DNA of 64,000 nucleotides. Origin: Streptomyces fumanus. Lineage in GTDB: Bacteria; Actinomycetota; Actinomycetes; Streptomycetales; Streptomycetaceae. The notes under the pieces were generated by a model. It did not search any database, was not told the origin of the DNA, and worked only from the letters and a program-made list of their open reading frames with translations. Made by a program: the position numbers and the translations under genes. Positions 44,101 through 52,270 of the stretch are shown one piece after another. Each line of letters begins with the position of its first letter. Position 1 is the stretch's first letter. The stretch covers positions 372,001 through 436,000 of the forward strand of contig NZ_BNBI01000008.1 in assembly GCF_014655295.1 (NCBI RefSeq), in the 5' to 3' direction.

Positions 44101-47100
44101 CCGTGCCCTGCCCGACGGCATCCGCACCCAGCTCCACGTCAGCCGGGACGCCGCCGAGACCGCCCCGCGCAGCAGCCTCGCCTTCGACAAGACCGGACGC
44201 CAGATCGACCCGGTCGACCTCGCCCCGTTCTACGAGCACCTCTCCTCCCCGGCCGGCAGCCGGCTGCGCGACGGACTGATCCAGCACACCACCGGGACGC
44301 TGTACTTCTCGTACAACTCGCAGTTCGAGACCGACAGCAAGCCGCACTCCCTCCCGGCGCACTTCCAGGCCCTGTCGCTGTGGCTGGCCGGCGCCATCGA
44401 GCCCGGCAACACGTACTCCGTGCTGGACTCCTCCGCCCAGGACATGCCCAGGGACGGCTCCGGCACCTCCTTCCTGTGGGACTCGCGGCACACCTACCTG
44501 ATGTCCTTCTCCACCTGGACCTGGTGGTTCTGGTTCGGCTTCGACTGGGTCGGCTGGACCTGGTCGAGCGTCCGCTTCGCCATCCACTACCACCCGTACA
44601 CCGACCTGTTCGTGCGCGAACTCAACACCAGCGGCGTCAAGGGCGTCCTCAACCGGCGCATCCAGACCGCCCCGCACAGCCTGCCCGGAGCCCCCGCCCC
44701 GTTCGACTTCGGCCGCTACCGGCCGACCGAGTTCTACGTCCCTGCGCCCTGGCCCGCCGAGGACGTCGACTTCGGCTACCAGGGCGCCTACGCCCCCTAC
44801 AACTGGGAGCTGTTCTTCCACGTCCCGCTGCTGCTGGCGCAGAAACTCGCCGCCAACCAGCGGTTCGAGGAAGCCCTGGAGTGGTTCCACCACATCTTCG
44901 ACCCCACCAGCACCGACACGGCCACCCCCGATCCGGACACCCCGCAGCAGAAGTTCTGGATCACCAAGAAGTTCTACGAGACCACGACCGCCCAGTACCA
45001 GGCCCAGCGGATCGAGAACATCCTGCGCGCCGTCGCCCAGGGCGACGCCGAACTGCGCGCCCAGGTCGCGGAGTGGCGGAACAACCCGTTCAACCCGCAC
45101 CTGATCGCCCGGATGCGCACGGTCGCCTACCAGAAGAACGTGGTCATCAAGTACATCCAGACCCTGATCGCCTGGGCCGACCAACTGTTCGAGCAGGACA
45201 CGTTGGAGACCGTCAACGAGGCCACCCAGCTCTACGTCCTGGCCGCCTCCGTGCTCGGCCCCCGCCCGCGCGGCGTGCCCCGCACCACCCCGGACCCGAC
45301 CAGGACGTACTACCAGCTCCAGACCGAGCACATCGACGACTTCGGCAACGCCCTCGTGGAGATCGAGAACCTCCTCGCGGACGCCGACCCCGGCGGCGTC
45401 GAGGGCGACCAGGACGGACCCGAACTGCCCCGCCTGGACGTCCCGTACTTCTGCGTCCCGAACAACGCCAAGCTGCTCGGCCTCTGGGACACCGTCGAGG
45501 ACCGCCTGTTCAAGATCCGCCACTGCATGAACCTGGCGGGCGTCGAGCGCACCCTGCCGCTGTTCGAACCCGAACTCGACCCCGGTGCCCTGATCGGCGC
45601 GGTCGCGGCCGGGGGCGACGTCCCGGCCGCCCTCGCCGACCTCAACGCGCCCCTGCCCCTGTACCGGTTCACCTTCACGCACCAGCGGGCCCAGGAGATG
45701 TGCGAGGAGGTCAAGTCCCTCGGCGCCGCCATGCTCACCGCCCTGGAGAAACGGGACGAGGAGGCCCTGGCCCGGCTGCGCTCCACCCACGAGCAGCGGG
45801 TGCTCGCCCAGGCCCGGCTGGTCCGGGTCGCCCGCGTCGAGGAGGAGACCCGCGCCCGGGAGAGCCTGGAGGAGGCCCAGAAGGTCGCCGTCCGGCGCCG
45901 CGACCACTACCAGGGCCTGCTGGCCGACGGCTGGAACGGCTGGGAGAAAGCCTGGCTCGGCCTGACCGTCGGCGCGATGGGCCTGGAGACCGCCGCCACC
46001 GTCCTGAACTTCCTCGCCTCGCCCATGTCCCTCATCCCCCATGTCACGGCCGGCGCCTCCGGCTTCGGCGGCTCCCCGCACCTGACGCTCAGCGTCAGCG
46101 GCAAGCAGGCCAGCGACGCCCTCGGCAAGACCGCCGAGGCCCTGCGGGGCCTGTCGAACATCGCCCAGATGGGCGCGGGCATGACCAACACCATCGGCTC
46201 CTACGAGCGCCGCGCCCAGGACTGGCGGTTCCAGTGCGACCTCGCCGTCCAGGAGATCGCCCAGGCCGACCGGCAGATCGCCGCGGCGCAGGTGCGCATC
46301 CGCGTCGCCGAGAACGAACTGACCGAGCACGACCGGCGCATCGAACAGGCCGCCAGCGAGGACGAGTTCCTGCGCGGCAAGTTCACCAACCGGGAACTGC
46401 ACGACTGGACCGTCACCCAACTGTCCGCGCTGTACTTTCAGAGCTACCGGCTCGCCCACGACATGGCCCGCCGCGCCGAACGCTGCTTCCGCTACGAACT
46501 CGGCCTCGCGGGCTCCGACTACGTCCGCTTCGGCTCCTGGGACAGCCTGCGCAAGGGCCTGCTCTCCGGCGAGCGGCTCGCCCACGACCTGCGCCGCCTG
46601 GAGACCGCGTACTACGAGCAGAACCGCCGGGAGTACGAACTCACCAAGCACGTCTCGCTGGCCCAGCTCGACCCGGTGGCGCTGCTGAAGCTGCGGCAGA
46701 ACGGCGAGTGCTTCATCGACATCCCGGAGTCCGCCTTCGACCTGGACTACCCCGGCCACTACTTCCGCCGCCTGAAGACCGTCGGCCTGACCCTCCCCTG
46801 CGTCAGCGGCCCCGCCACCACCGTCGCCTGCACCCTCACCCTCACCGGCAACCGGCTGCGCAAGGACGCCACCCTGCTGGCCGGGAAGTACGCGCGGGAC
46901 ACCGCCGGGGAGGACCCCCGCTTCCGCGACGAGATCGGCGCCGTCCAGTCCATCGCCACCAGCGGCGCCCAGGCCGACCAGGGCCTGTTCGAGCTGAACT
47001 TCCGCGACGAGCGGTACCTGCCGTTCGAGGGCGCGGGCGCGGTCAGCTCCTGGCATCTGCGGCTGGGCAAGGACCTGCCGCAGTTCGACTTCGCGTCGAT

Positions 47101-47653
47101 CTCCGACGCCGTGCTGCACCTGCGCTACACCGCGCGGGAGGGCGGCGCGGTGCTGCGCGCCCAGGCCGCCGCCGAACTGCGCCAGACCCTGGGGGAGCTG
47201 GCGCTGGCCGAGTCCCGGCACGGCCTGTACCGGGTCCTCGACCTGCGCCGCGAGTACCCGGACGCCTGGTACCGCTTCCTGCGCCCGCCCGGCGCCGACG
47301 AGGACCAGCAACTGGACCTGGGCGACCTGACCGCCCGGCTGCCCTTCTTCACCCGCGGCTTCGCCTCCCGCAAGGCCCGGGGCGTCGAGGTCGTCGTGCA
47401 CCCCGCGGACCCGGCCGGGACCTTCGAGGCCCAGCTCACACCCCTGGGCACGGCCCCGCAGGACCTGCTCCCGATCCTCCCCGACCCCGCCTTCCAGGGG
47501 CTGCACCGCGGCGCCCGGGACCTCACCGGCAGCGAGGCGGACCTGGACGACTGGACGCTGAGGCTGCGCCGCACCGGCGCCACGGACTTCCGGTCGCTGC
47601 CGGTGGACGCGGTGACGGAGGTGTTCCTGATCCTGAACTACACGGTGGCCTGA
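38156..47653 (+). CDS. Tc toxin TcA subunit (pore/injection component)
   Basis: A 3165-residue protein, longer than the usual ~2500. Residues 1-200 look like two transthyretin/carboxypeptidase-regulatory-type beta domains (RGRVISVSGVPFPGLTVRV; YGEVRDRTGAPLTEGAVEA), not usual for TcA. Next comes the TcA alpha-helical shell with FGSVDYCACAGCRSVHSPAAY at about 719. The ABC-toxin/neuraminidase-like region runs from about 1660 to 2150, with YHRRQVNGARWTPWERIDL and a Trp-rich patch near 2120. GAYAPYNWELFFHVPLLLAQKL lies near 2200. A C-terminal channel and TcB-binding part spans 2600-3165 (SVSGKQASDALGKTAEALRG; DLDYPGHYFRRLKTVGL). TcA pentamers bind cells, insert a channel and dock TcB. The ATG has a GGGAGAG site. 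Most likely one operon with the TcB-TcC gene. Confidence 0.93.
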   Translation: MRTTTDRFHVRGRVISVSGVPFPGLTVRVFVKSGNSAQEREAGEPATTDEDGRYVVSFQGLGGGKGAATPRFLCRVKAFDGEEQLGESPYEELEEDTVIDLTVDREPARRPLRVYGEVRDRTGAPLTEGAVEAADRDLRGEEPLGRAELCDGRYEIRYGPDQFRRSEKDSADLVLKVLGEDGTELLRTPVRFNVPDELEWNLTLGPRDYPGPSEWETLTAELTPLLDSVAPVDLREDDRFQDVSFLAGETGRTPLGIGVWAGCHRLAAKTTREEVPLAPEELFAFLGQGQPSIFSESLLDDLKDPERMARLEDRTLRALADLTAETQQALLDKALADNLVPVAVEDRVPAILETLARIKLRYTGDTVLGDGQGTVGELIDLTPGAAEHKTAFLEAFTSFSGSADDFWDQVSRDEVIPPATVPRVRLSLELGGLTRNHVPLVGALAERFSDRTEGGAGTAPAADDRTAFERSLARLSRDDWERQLQQPALGGGPIGVPEDTEGDTEEEKRRAYATTLDRQFERAFPTASFTGKLDRAQATGRALAAGGDQQLVHFLDHNPGFELDRVRVDHYLDATPGALDGIEDPDALVTDLKSVQRAFQLDPTYTAVAALRDRGLDSAQAVYFLGRGQFVAAVTGAPEARTGLLADRVAAAQDAAPLSDTAAERLYRKAETVYAQSLALYGEYNLALTGATPFALPDQAPDAATEARIRALPNLRTLFGSVDYCACAGCRSVHSPAAYFVDVLRFLGQRGTQGTGPHAGRSVRDVLLARRPDLGALELGCENTETPLPYVDLVNEILEDVVAPEAPVVLDVALAGELGAGQISPVLRDALAARGVTVAADARMQAPDSRNWWTVRDSGHAWTISRDPVEGGEELRVRVSRQTFASAAELLANPEYTNQGAYRRLRQEVFPLHLPFDLAHLQTRSYLDHLGVPRPDLLELLRRSGPGALSPTQLAAARLGLTETARMIVTGTLPGRAPWEFYGLAETGNDIPDPDDPTRRVTGTWTEVLAHVPVLLHRTGLAYTGLLQLLETAYVNPQGALRIIRSGEGPGPECDVSAFVVTELDTDALDRLHRFVRLWRAGEWTMPELDLLLPPNENTAAAEPGVITSRALRELAGLLKLRTRLALDWTEVRSLFRGIEHRPHRIWGDEGATEAETQYQRLFRNRLVGAVDRFPADPADITGTVGDHVPGILAAFRIREGDLQLVLDDLGATAATPLDLALLGRVHRVAVAAKALRLTVDQFLRLVRLWDEDPFGAPADLLDLADLAALVAGSSLTVAQLDHLLAHRIVPHSATALESRTVTAFLTELRTGLEKITTELRRAAEESPEAYVRARLGLLGALVTDADQVAALALADGTWQGPQAQRDALIGQYFTGVLDLTEARARLAALPAGLDPLQRQQAVDARFGYLQPALETYLLTTRREAYIAQSCADLLALDVPTATVLLGALHRPGATGTLLADLDDPRLLERLPDGGYRYPPAEADFPNAFGALRLLHKDALLVGALKLTADDVRWWLADGRAAALGWPHPGDFPVDDTGTPVPLQQWVAMARYFTWRAALPPAPLTALEFTARVLDPAVSSAAVLADLAALTGWPPADLDALVAAFGWRGTGTDVVKERLADSASLLRLAGAAAVLRRVGVAAERALAWAVAEPGEEVAESLKQTVKAKYDLGQWQEVIRPLQDVFRERKRKALVDWLVAHPDEGSGQSWGDSNGLYAHFLIDVEMSPCMLTSRLKQAAASAQLFVQRVQLNLETDILAATDLDPRWKQWTWMKRYRVWEANRKVFLYPENWLEPELRDEKSPFFRDLEQELMQNEVTAESAEDAFRTYLENVDRIANLEIRAQHTEVAGPDETYLHVIGRTRSSQGAEYYHRRQVNGARWTPWERIDLEINGNHLVTAVHHRRLHLLWPQFLERAVGPSTMRTPSANSSAALPQPDRYWEVRMFWSELKKGGWSPKVLSDRSGTIWQYAAGANTPYNVALRARALPDGIRTQLHVSRDAAETAPRSSLAFDKTGRQIDPVDLAPFYEHLSSPAGSRLRDGLIQHTTGTLYFSYNSQFETDSKPHSLPAHFQALSLWLAGAIEPGNTYSVLDSSAQDMPRDGSGTSFLWDSRHTYLMSFSTWTWWFWFGFDWVGWTWSSVRFAIHYHPYTDLFVRELNTSGVKGVLNRRIQTAPHSLPGAPAPFDFGRYRPTEFYVPAPWPAEDVDFGYQGAYAPYNWELFFHVPLLLAQKLAANQRFEEALEWFHHIFDPTSTDTATPDPDTPQQKFWITKKFYETTTAQYQAQRIENILRAVAQGDAELRAQVAEWRNNPFNPHLIARMRTVAYQKNVVIKYIQTLIAWADQLFEQDTLETVNEATQLYVLAASVLGPRPRGVPRTTPDPTRTYYQLQTEHIDDFGNALVEIENLLADADPGGVEGDQDGPELPRLDVPYFCVPNNAKLLGLWDTVEDRLFKIRHCMNLAGVERTLPLFEPELDPGALIGAVAAGGDVPAALADLNAPLPLYRFTFTHQRAQEMCEEVKSLGAAMLTALEKRDEEALARLRSTHEQRVLAQARLVRVARVEEETRARESLEEAQKVAVRRRDHYQGLLADGWNGWEKAWLGLTVGAMGLETAATVLNFLASPMSLIPHVTAGASGFGGSPHLTLSVSGKQASDALGKTAEALRGLSNIAQMGAGMTNTIGSYERRAQDWRFQCDLAVQEIAQADRQIAAAQVRIRVAENELTEHDRRIEQAASEDEFLRGKFTNRELHDWTVTQLSALYFQSYRLAHDMARRAERCFRYELGLAGSDYVRFGSWDSLRKGLLSGERLAHDLRRLETAYYEQNRREYELTKHVSLAQLDPVALLKLRQNGECFIDIPESAFDLDYPGHYFRRLKTVGLTLPCVSGPATTVACTLTLTGNRLRKDATLLAGKYARDTAGEDPRFRDEIGAVQSIATSGAQADQGLFELNFRDERYLPFEGAGAVSSWHLRLGKDLPQFDFASISDAVLHLRYTAREGGAVLRAQAAAELRQTLGELALAESRHGLYRVLDLRREYPDAWYRFLRPPGADEDQQLDLGDLTARLPFFTRGFASRKARGVEVVVHPADPAGTFEAQLTPLGTAPQDLLPILPDPAFQGLHRGARDLTGSEADLDDWTLRLRRTGATDFRSLPVDAVTEVFLILNYTVA

Positions 47654-47755
47654 ACAACCGCCGGCTGACGACACCAGCGCGTCCGCGCGCGCCGGAGCCG
47701 CCCCTTCGAACGGTTCCCGGCGTCGGCCCGGGTGAGCGCCGTCCGAGCCCGCTCC

Positions 47756-48307
47756 TCAGCTCTTCGCCTCCGGCACAGCGGTGTACATGACGGAACGCTG
47801 CTCCTTGTGGCGGCGGATGCGGCCCTTGGCGACCAGCGACTCCAGGGTGTTCCGCACCACCTGCGGCGTCGGGTTGCGATCCGGGTGCGCCTCCAGCAGT
47901 TCGTCGCGCAGGTCCGCGGCCGTGCAGGCGTCGTCGTGCCGGCCGAGCAGCTCCAGCAGCAGGTCGCTGAGGAGGGGCCGCTGCTTTTTCCCCTTCGCAC
48001 CGGTCTTCGTCCTCCCGCTCACCGGAGCGGCGGTCCTGCCGGAGCGTCGGGAAGCCGTGCCCCCGCTCGTCCGCTGGGTCTTCGCGGTGACCGACTCGTC
48101 CCGCAGTTGCTCAGGGAGCGGGGACCGGTCCGCGATGCCCTCGTAACGCTGGGCGAGGTTCAGGATGTCCGTCAGGAGGGCTTCCTCCTGCTGCAGCACC
48201 GCCATCCGCTCGGTCAGTTCACGCTGCTGACGGCGGTTCTCCTCCAGGTCCGACGCGGCTTGCTCCACCAGCCGCGATCGGACGGTGGCTGTCGACTGGC
48301 TGGTCAC
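47756..48307 (-). CDS. Coiled-coil and winged-helix protein, possible regulator
   Basis: A 183-residue protein starting at a GTG with a GAGGGAG site. Residues 5-60 form a coiled coil (ENRRQQRELTERMAVLQQEEALL). A basic, Ser/Thr/Lys-rich linker (about 75-110) follows. The last 75 residues look like a winged helix (LLSDLLLELLGRHDDACTAADLRDEL...QVVRNTLESLVAKGRIRR). DNA binding is therefore likely. It converges on the TcA gene with a 102-bp gap that has no strong terminator. Control of the Tc locus is possible by position only. Confidence 0.75.
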   Translation of the reverse strand: MTSQSTATVRSRLVEQAASDLEENRRQQRELTERMAVLQQEEALLTDILNLAQRYEGIADRSPLPEQLRDESVTAKTQRTSGGTASRRSGRTAAPVSGRTKTGAKGKKQRPLLSDLLLELLGRHDDACTAADLRDELLEAHPDRNPTPQVVRNTLESLVAKGRIRRHKEQRSVMYTAVPEAKS

Positions 48308-48706
48308 GACGTTTCACTCCCTCGGTAAGGACGGTGGTGCGCATGCTACCCACCTCGGAAGCACACGTGGGCCGGTGTCCGCGCGGGTGACACTGCGGAC
48401 ATGCTCGTCTGTCACGACCATCATGGCCGCGGCCTCAGGGTGTCGCGAGGGAAGCGGTCCGTGCAGGCCGGGCACACGTGTAGGTGACACGGGTCGGTCA
48501 GGTGTGCTGGACGCATCCGAGGAGCAGGAGCCATGTTCCGGCCGACGTCCGTCCCCGGCGTGTCACCGGCCGCGCCGGGCCTCCCAGGAGGTCGCCTGCC
48601 GTGCTCCGCGTCCCCGCCGGCCCGAGCGCGACACCGAGGTGTCCAGTGCAAGTCCGGGGCGGGCGGGAGTCTTGACGAAGTCAAGCAGACCGGCCATATT
48701 GGATAG
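48308..48706. other. Intergenic region without a supported gene
   Basis: About 400 bp divergent between the winged-helix gene and the TetR gene. The last 36 bp hold the TetR promoter and operator. A 57-codon frame starting at an ATG (48533) with a GAGGAG-type site exists, but its product is Pro/Gly-rich, not protein-like, and runs through the TetR promoter. GGTGACAC occurs twice. Nothing else is recognised. Confidence 0.4.
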
Positions 48707-48707
48707 A
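48671..48707 (+). promoter_or_regulatory. TetR promoter with overlapping operator, leaderless start
   Basis: TTGACG (48672-48677), a 17-bp spacer and CATATT (48695-48700) form a good vegetative promoter. The first start-point base would fall at about the ATG at 48707, giving a leaderless message. A perfect palindrome CTTGACGAAGTCAAG (48671-48685) covers the -35, an ideal position for TetR autorepression. Confidence 0.75.
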
Positions 48708-49282
48708 TGCCCCAGGTGAGCGTCAAAGGAAAGCTGATCGAACACGCGGAGACCGTGTTCCGTCGCCAAGGTTTCAACGGCGCCAGCGTGCAGGACATCA
48801 CCAGTGCGGCAGGGGTGCCGAAGGGGTCGTTCTACAACCACTTCAAGAGCAAGCAGGAGCTGGCCGCGGAGATCGTCCGCCGCTACAGCGACGCCACGGA
48901 CTTCACCATGCTGACGGCGGCCGACGACCGCCCGGCGGTGGAGCGGCTGCGGGCCCACTTCGCCGGACAGGCGGCCCGGACCAAGGACACCGGCGTGGAG
49001 TTCGGCTGCCTGCTGGTCACCATGGCCAGTGAGACGCCGACGGCGGGCGACGAGGTCGGCTCGGCCGTGCGCGGCAGTCTCAGCGAATGGACCGACGCCT
49101 TGGCCGACGTCGTCGAGCAAGGGCGCGCGGCAGGGGAGATCACCTCTCCGGAGCCCGCCCGCGACCTGGCGGCCTTCCTCATCGACGCCTTCGAGGGCGG
49201 TGCCCTGCGGGGCAAGGTCACCGGGGACGCCGACGCCTCCATGCGGTCACTGGACCTGGCGCTCGGCGTCCTCACCCGCTGA
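48707..49282 (+). CDS. TetR/AcrR family transcriptional regulator
   Basis: A 191-residue repressor. Residues 7-52 are the HTH (KLIEHAETVFRRQGFNGASVQDITSAAGVPKGSFYNHFKSK). The C-terminal region (FGCLLVTMASE...LADVVEQGRAAGEI...LIDAFEGGALRGKV) fits the AcrR/NemR-like group, which senses electrophiles or drugs. The ATG at 48707 is favoured because the promoter predicts transcription starting at it; a GTG at 48716 is an alternative. No enzyme gene is immediately next to it, so targets beyond itself are unknown. Confidence 0.92.
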   Translation: MPQVSVKGKLIEHAETVFRRQGFNGASVQDITSAAGVPKGSFYNHFKSKQELAAEIVRRYSDATDFTMLTAADDRPAVERLRAHFAGQAARTKDTGVEFGCLLVTMASETPTAGDEVGSAVRGSLSEWTDALADVVEQGRAAGEITSPEPARDLAAFLIDAFEGGALRGKVTGDADASMRSLDLALGVLTR

Positions 49283-49493
49283 GTCCCCGCCGGCTGCCCC
49301 ATCGGGCACCGTTCGGCGTCTTCCGGCCCTGCCCCGGCTGAACCCGGGAACGTGCGGGTAGGTGTGACCGCGAGGCGCCGCCCGCCATCCGTCCCCGTGG
49401 GAGTCGCCAGTCGACTGACAGATGTGCCGTGGTCCCGGGCCCTCGCACAATGGCGTGTCGGCGGGGAAGACGTCCGCCGGCGCGGGAGGAACG

Positions 49494-52253
49494 GTGTCTT
49501 TGATAGGCCGTGCGTCCGAACTCAGCGCGCTGGAAGCGGTGCTGGCGGACACGGAGAACGAAGGGGCGGCCCTACTGCTCCAGGGCGACCCGGGAGTCGG
49601 CAAGAGTGCCTTGCTGGAAGCCGTGGCGGACAGGGCCAGAGAGCGCGGGCTGCGCCTGTTGCACGTGGTCGGTGTCGAGAGCGAGCAGGAACTGGCGTTC
49701 TCGTCCCTGCACCAACTGCTCCACCCCCTGTTCGAGCACGTGACGGAACTGCCGGACTTCCAGCGCGGCGTGCTGGAGCAGGTGCTCTCCGTCCGGGACG
49801 GGGCGGCGCCCGGACGTTTCGCCATCTCGGCGGCCGCCCTCGCGCTGATCCAGGCCGCCGCCCGGCGCCGGCCCCTGTCGGTGGTGGTCGACGACGTGCA
49901 CTGGATCGACCGCTCCAGCGCCGAGGTCCTGACGTTCATCACCCGCAGGCTCACCGGCTGCCGGGCGGCCTTCGTCATGGCCGGCCGCAGCGGATCGGGC
50001 GGCGCCTTCGACGCGACGGGCCTGCGTGTCCTGCCCGTCGGCCCGCTGCCGGCGGCGGACGCCCTGGCACTGCTGGACAGCAACCACCCCGGCCTCGCGG
50101 AGTCGACCCGCCGACGCCTGCTGGACGAGGCGGAAGGCAACCCGCTGGCCCTGGTGGAACTGCCGACCCAGCTCACCGAGGCGCAGCGGGACGGCGAGGA
50201 GTCCCTCCCGGTGACCCTGCCGCTCGGCAGCAGGCTGGAGAGCGTCTTCGCCGACCGTATCCGCGCCCTCACCCCCCAGGCACGTTTCGCACTGCTCCTG
50301 ACCGCCCTCGCGGGAGAGCGCCGGGGCAACCTGCGGGACATCTTCGGCGCGTCGACCCAGGCCGGTGAGAAGTGGGACGAGGGCATGCTGGAGACATGTG
50401 TGCGTGCCGGGCTGGTCCGCCTCGACCACCTCGCCGAGCAGATCACCTTCCGGCACCCCCTGGCGCGTTCCTGCGTCGTCCACATGTCCCCGGGAGGACG
50501 GCGCCGGGCGGCACACCGGGCCCTGGCCGAGGCACACAAGACCGACCCGGAGCGCCGGGCGTGGCACCTGGCGCACGCCGCCGACGCACCGGACGAGGCC
50601 GTCGCCGCGGAGCTGACCCGGGCCGCCCAGCGGGCCCTGGCCCGCGGCGGCGCGGCGGAGGCCGCCGCGGCCTTCCGCCGGGCGGCCGAACTGAGCGAGG
50701 ACCCCTCGGAACGGTCCCGCCGCGTGGACGAGGCCGCGTTCGCCGCCGGTATCGGCGGCCTGCTGGAGACGGCGCACGAACTGGCCGCCGCGCACAGCGC
50801 GGAGTCGTTCCGGGCCGCCACGACCGCGGCGTACGTGCAGTTCCACCGCGAGGGCGACGTGGACGCGGTCTTCCGCATCCTGCTGCCCTTCATGCGGGCC
50901 GCCGCCGCGAGCGAGTCCGCCGAGGACCCGGAGGCGTCGGACGACGCCTTCTACGTCCTGCTCAACGCCGCCGTCTGGGGCGGCCGGGCGGAGTTGTGGC
51001 CCGGGGTGTACGAGGTGCGCGACAGGATGTCCGAGGCCGCCCGCATGTGCTTCGACGCCGTGGCCGACCCCGCGCGCACCGCGCACGACGTCCGCGCACG
51101 ACTGGAACGAGTGGCCGACACCTTGTCGCCCACCACCTCCCTGTGGCGCGTCAACTGGCTCATCTACACGGCGATGTACATCGACTGCTTCACCTTCTAC
51201 GACGCCCAGTGGCGGGAGCGCATCGGGCCCGCCCGGTACGACAGCCTGCGCTTCGGGCCGGTGGCACGGACCCACGAAGCGTTCATGCGGGGCGAATGGG
51301 ACAAGACCGAGGCCATCGCCTCCCGGGGCATCGCGGACGCCACGGAACACGACTACCAGCTCATCCACGTCATCCTCACCTACGCCCTGGCCATGGTCGC
51401 CTCCGGGCGCGGCGACGAGGAGGCGCTGCGCAAGCACTGCGACACCATCATCGCCTGGGCACAGCCCCGGCGCATGCAGCTCCTGCTGGCGGCCGTACCG
51501 GAGACCCGGGCCCGCGCCGCGATCGGCCGGGGCGACTTCGAAGAGGCGTACCAGCAGGCGGTCGCCGTCACCCCGCCGGGCGAACTGCCCTCCCACTTCC
51601 CCCACTACCAGCGCGTGTTCGTGGACCTCGTCGAGTCCGCGATGCGGACCGGCCGCACCGCCGAGGCCCGCGCACACGTGGCGGCGGGACAGCGGGCCCG
51701 ACTGGACACCGTCTCCCCGCACCTGGCGGTCATCCTCGCCCTGGCCACCGCCATCGCCGCCCCAGACGACGAGGCGGGCGCCCGCTACGAGGCCGCGCTG
51801 GCGCTGCCCGACGCCGACCTGTGGACGTACGACTACGCCCGGCTGCGCCTGCTGTACGGCGAATGGCTGCGCCGCCGCCGGGAGTACACGGCCGCCCGGG
51901 TCCACTTGAGCACCGCCATGGAACTGTTCGAGCAGCGGCTGAAGGCACCGCTGTGGGCCCAGCGGGCCCGCAACGAACTGCGCGCCGCCGGTGTGGGCGT
52001 CGGGGTGCCCGACTCGGGGAACGGCGTCGCGATGAGCGCGCAGGAACGCCGTATCGCCGAACTCGCCGCCAGCGGGCTGTCGAACAAGGAGATCGGCCGC
52101 CAGCTCAACATCTCGCCGCGCACCGCCGGCGCGCATCTCTACCGGGTCTTCCCCAAGCTGGGCGTCACCTCGCGCGCCGCGCTCCGGGACGCCCTGGACG
52201 CCTACGACGAGTCCTGCGGCACGCCGTGGGGGACACCGCAGCGCAGCCGCTGA
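49494..52253 (+). CDS. LAL-type LuxR family regulator with AAA ATPase
   Basis: A 919-residue regulator. The N-terminal STAND-type ATPase has Walker A LQGDPGVGKSALLEA (about residues 27-42) and Walker B VVVDDVHWID. The middle is helical with TPR-like repeats. The C-terminal 65 residues are a LuxR HTH (MSAQERRIAELAASGLSNKEIGRQLNIS...LYRVFPKLGVTSRAALRDAL). The GTG at 49494 with GGGAGGA just before is preferred; the frame is open further upstream. Such LAL proteins act as ligand- and ATP-dependent activators of catabolic or antibiotic genes. Its own targets are not evident here. Confidence 0.93.
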   Translation: MSLIGRASELSALEAVLADTENEGAALLLQGDPGVGKSALLEAVADRARERGLRLLHVVGVESEQELAFSSLHQLLHPLFEHVTELPDFQRGVLEQVLSVRDGAAPGRFAISAAALALIQAAARRRPLSVVVDDVHWIDRSSAEVLTFITRRLTGCRAAFVMAGRSGSGGAFDATGLRVLPVGPLPAADALALLDSNHPGLAESTRRRLLDEAEGNPLALVELPTQLTEAQRDGEESLPVTLPLGSRLESVFADRIRALTPQARFALLLTALAGERRGNLRDIFGASTQAGEKWDEGMLETCVRAGLVRLDHLAEQITFRHPLARSCVVHMSPGGRRRAAHRALAEAHKTDPERRAWHLAHAADAPDEAVAAELTRAAQRALARGGAAEAAAAFRRAAELSEDPSERSRRVDEAAFAAGIGGLLETAHELAAAHSAESFRAATTAAYVQFHREGDVDAVFRILLPFMRAAAASESAEDPEASDDAFYVLLNAAVWGGRAELWPGVYEVRDRMSEAARMCFDAVADPARTAHDVRARLERVADTLSPTTSLWRVNWLIYTAMYIDCFTFYDAQWRERIGPARYDSLRFGPVARTHEAFMRGEWDKTEAIASRGIADATEHDYQLIHVILTYALAMVASGRGDEEALRKHCDTIIAWAQPRRMQLLLAAVPETRARAAIGRGDFEEAYQQAVAVTPPGELPSHFPHYQRVFVDLVESAMRTGRTAEARAHVAAGQRARLDTVSPHLAVILALATAIAAPDDEAGARYEAALALPDADLWTYDYARLRLLYGEWLRRRREYTAARVHLSTAMELFEQRLKAPLWAQRARNELRAAGVGVGVPDSGNGVAMSAQERRIAELAASGLSNKEIGRQLNISPRTAGAHLYRVFPKLGVTSRAALRDALDAYDESCGTPWGTPQRSR

Positions 52254-52270
52254 CACCGGGGCGGGGCGGC

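Noticed and set aside
30478..47653. Contractile injection system (phage-tail-like) interpretation of the giant genes
   Set aside because: No sheath, tube, baseplate or AAA-ATPase genes are present; SpvB, RHS and TcA signatures point to a Tc toxin instead.
41003..47674. Very long open frame (over 2200 codons) on the minus strand opposite TcA
   Set aside because: It is the mirror of GC-rich codon bias in the TcA gene; its translation is a Gly/Val/Gln-rich low-complexity string with no domain.
48533..48706. Small 57-codon frame with a good ribosome site before the TetR gene
   Set aside because: The product is Pro/Gly/Arg-rich without fold, and it runs through the TetR promoter and operator.
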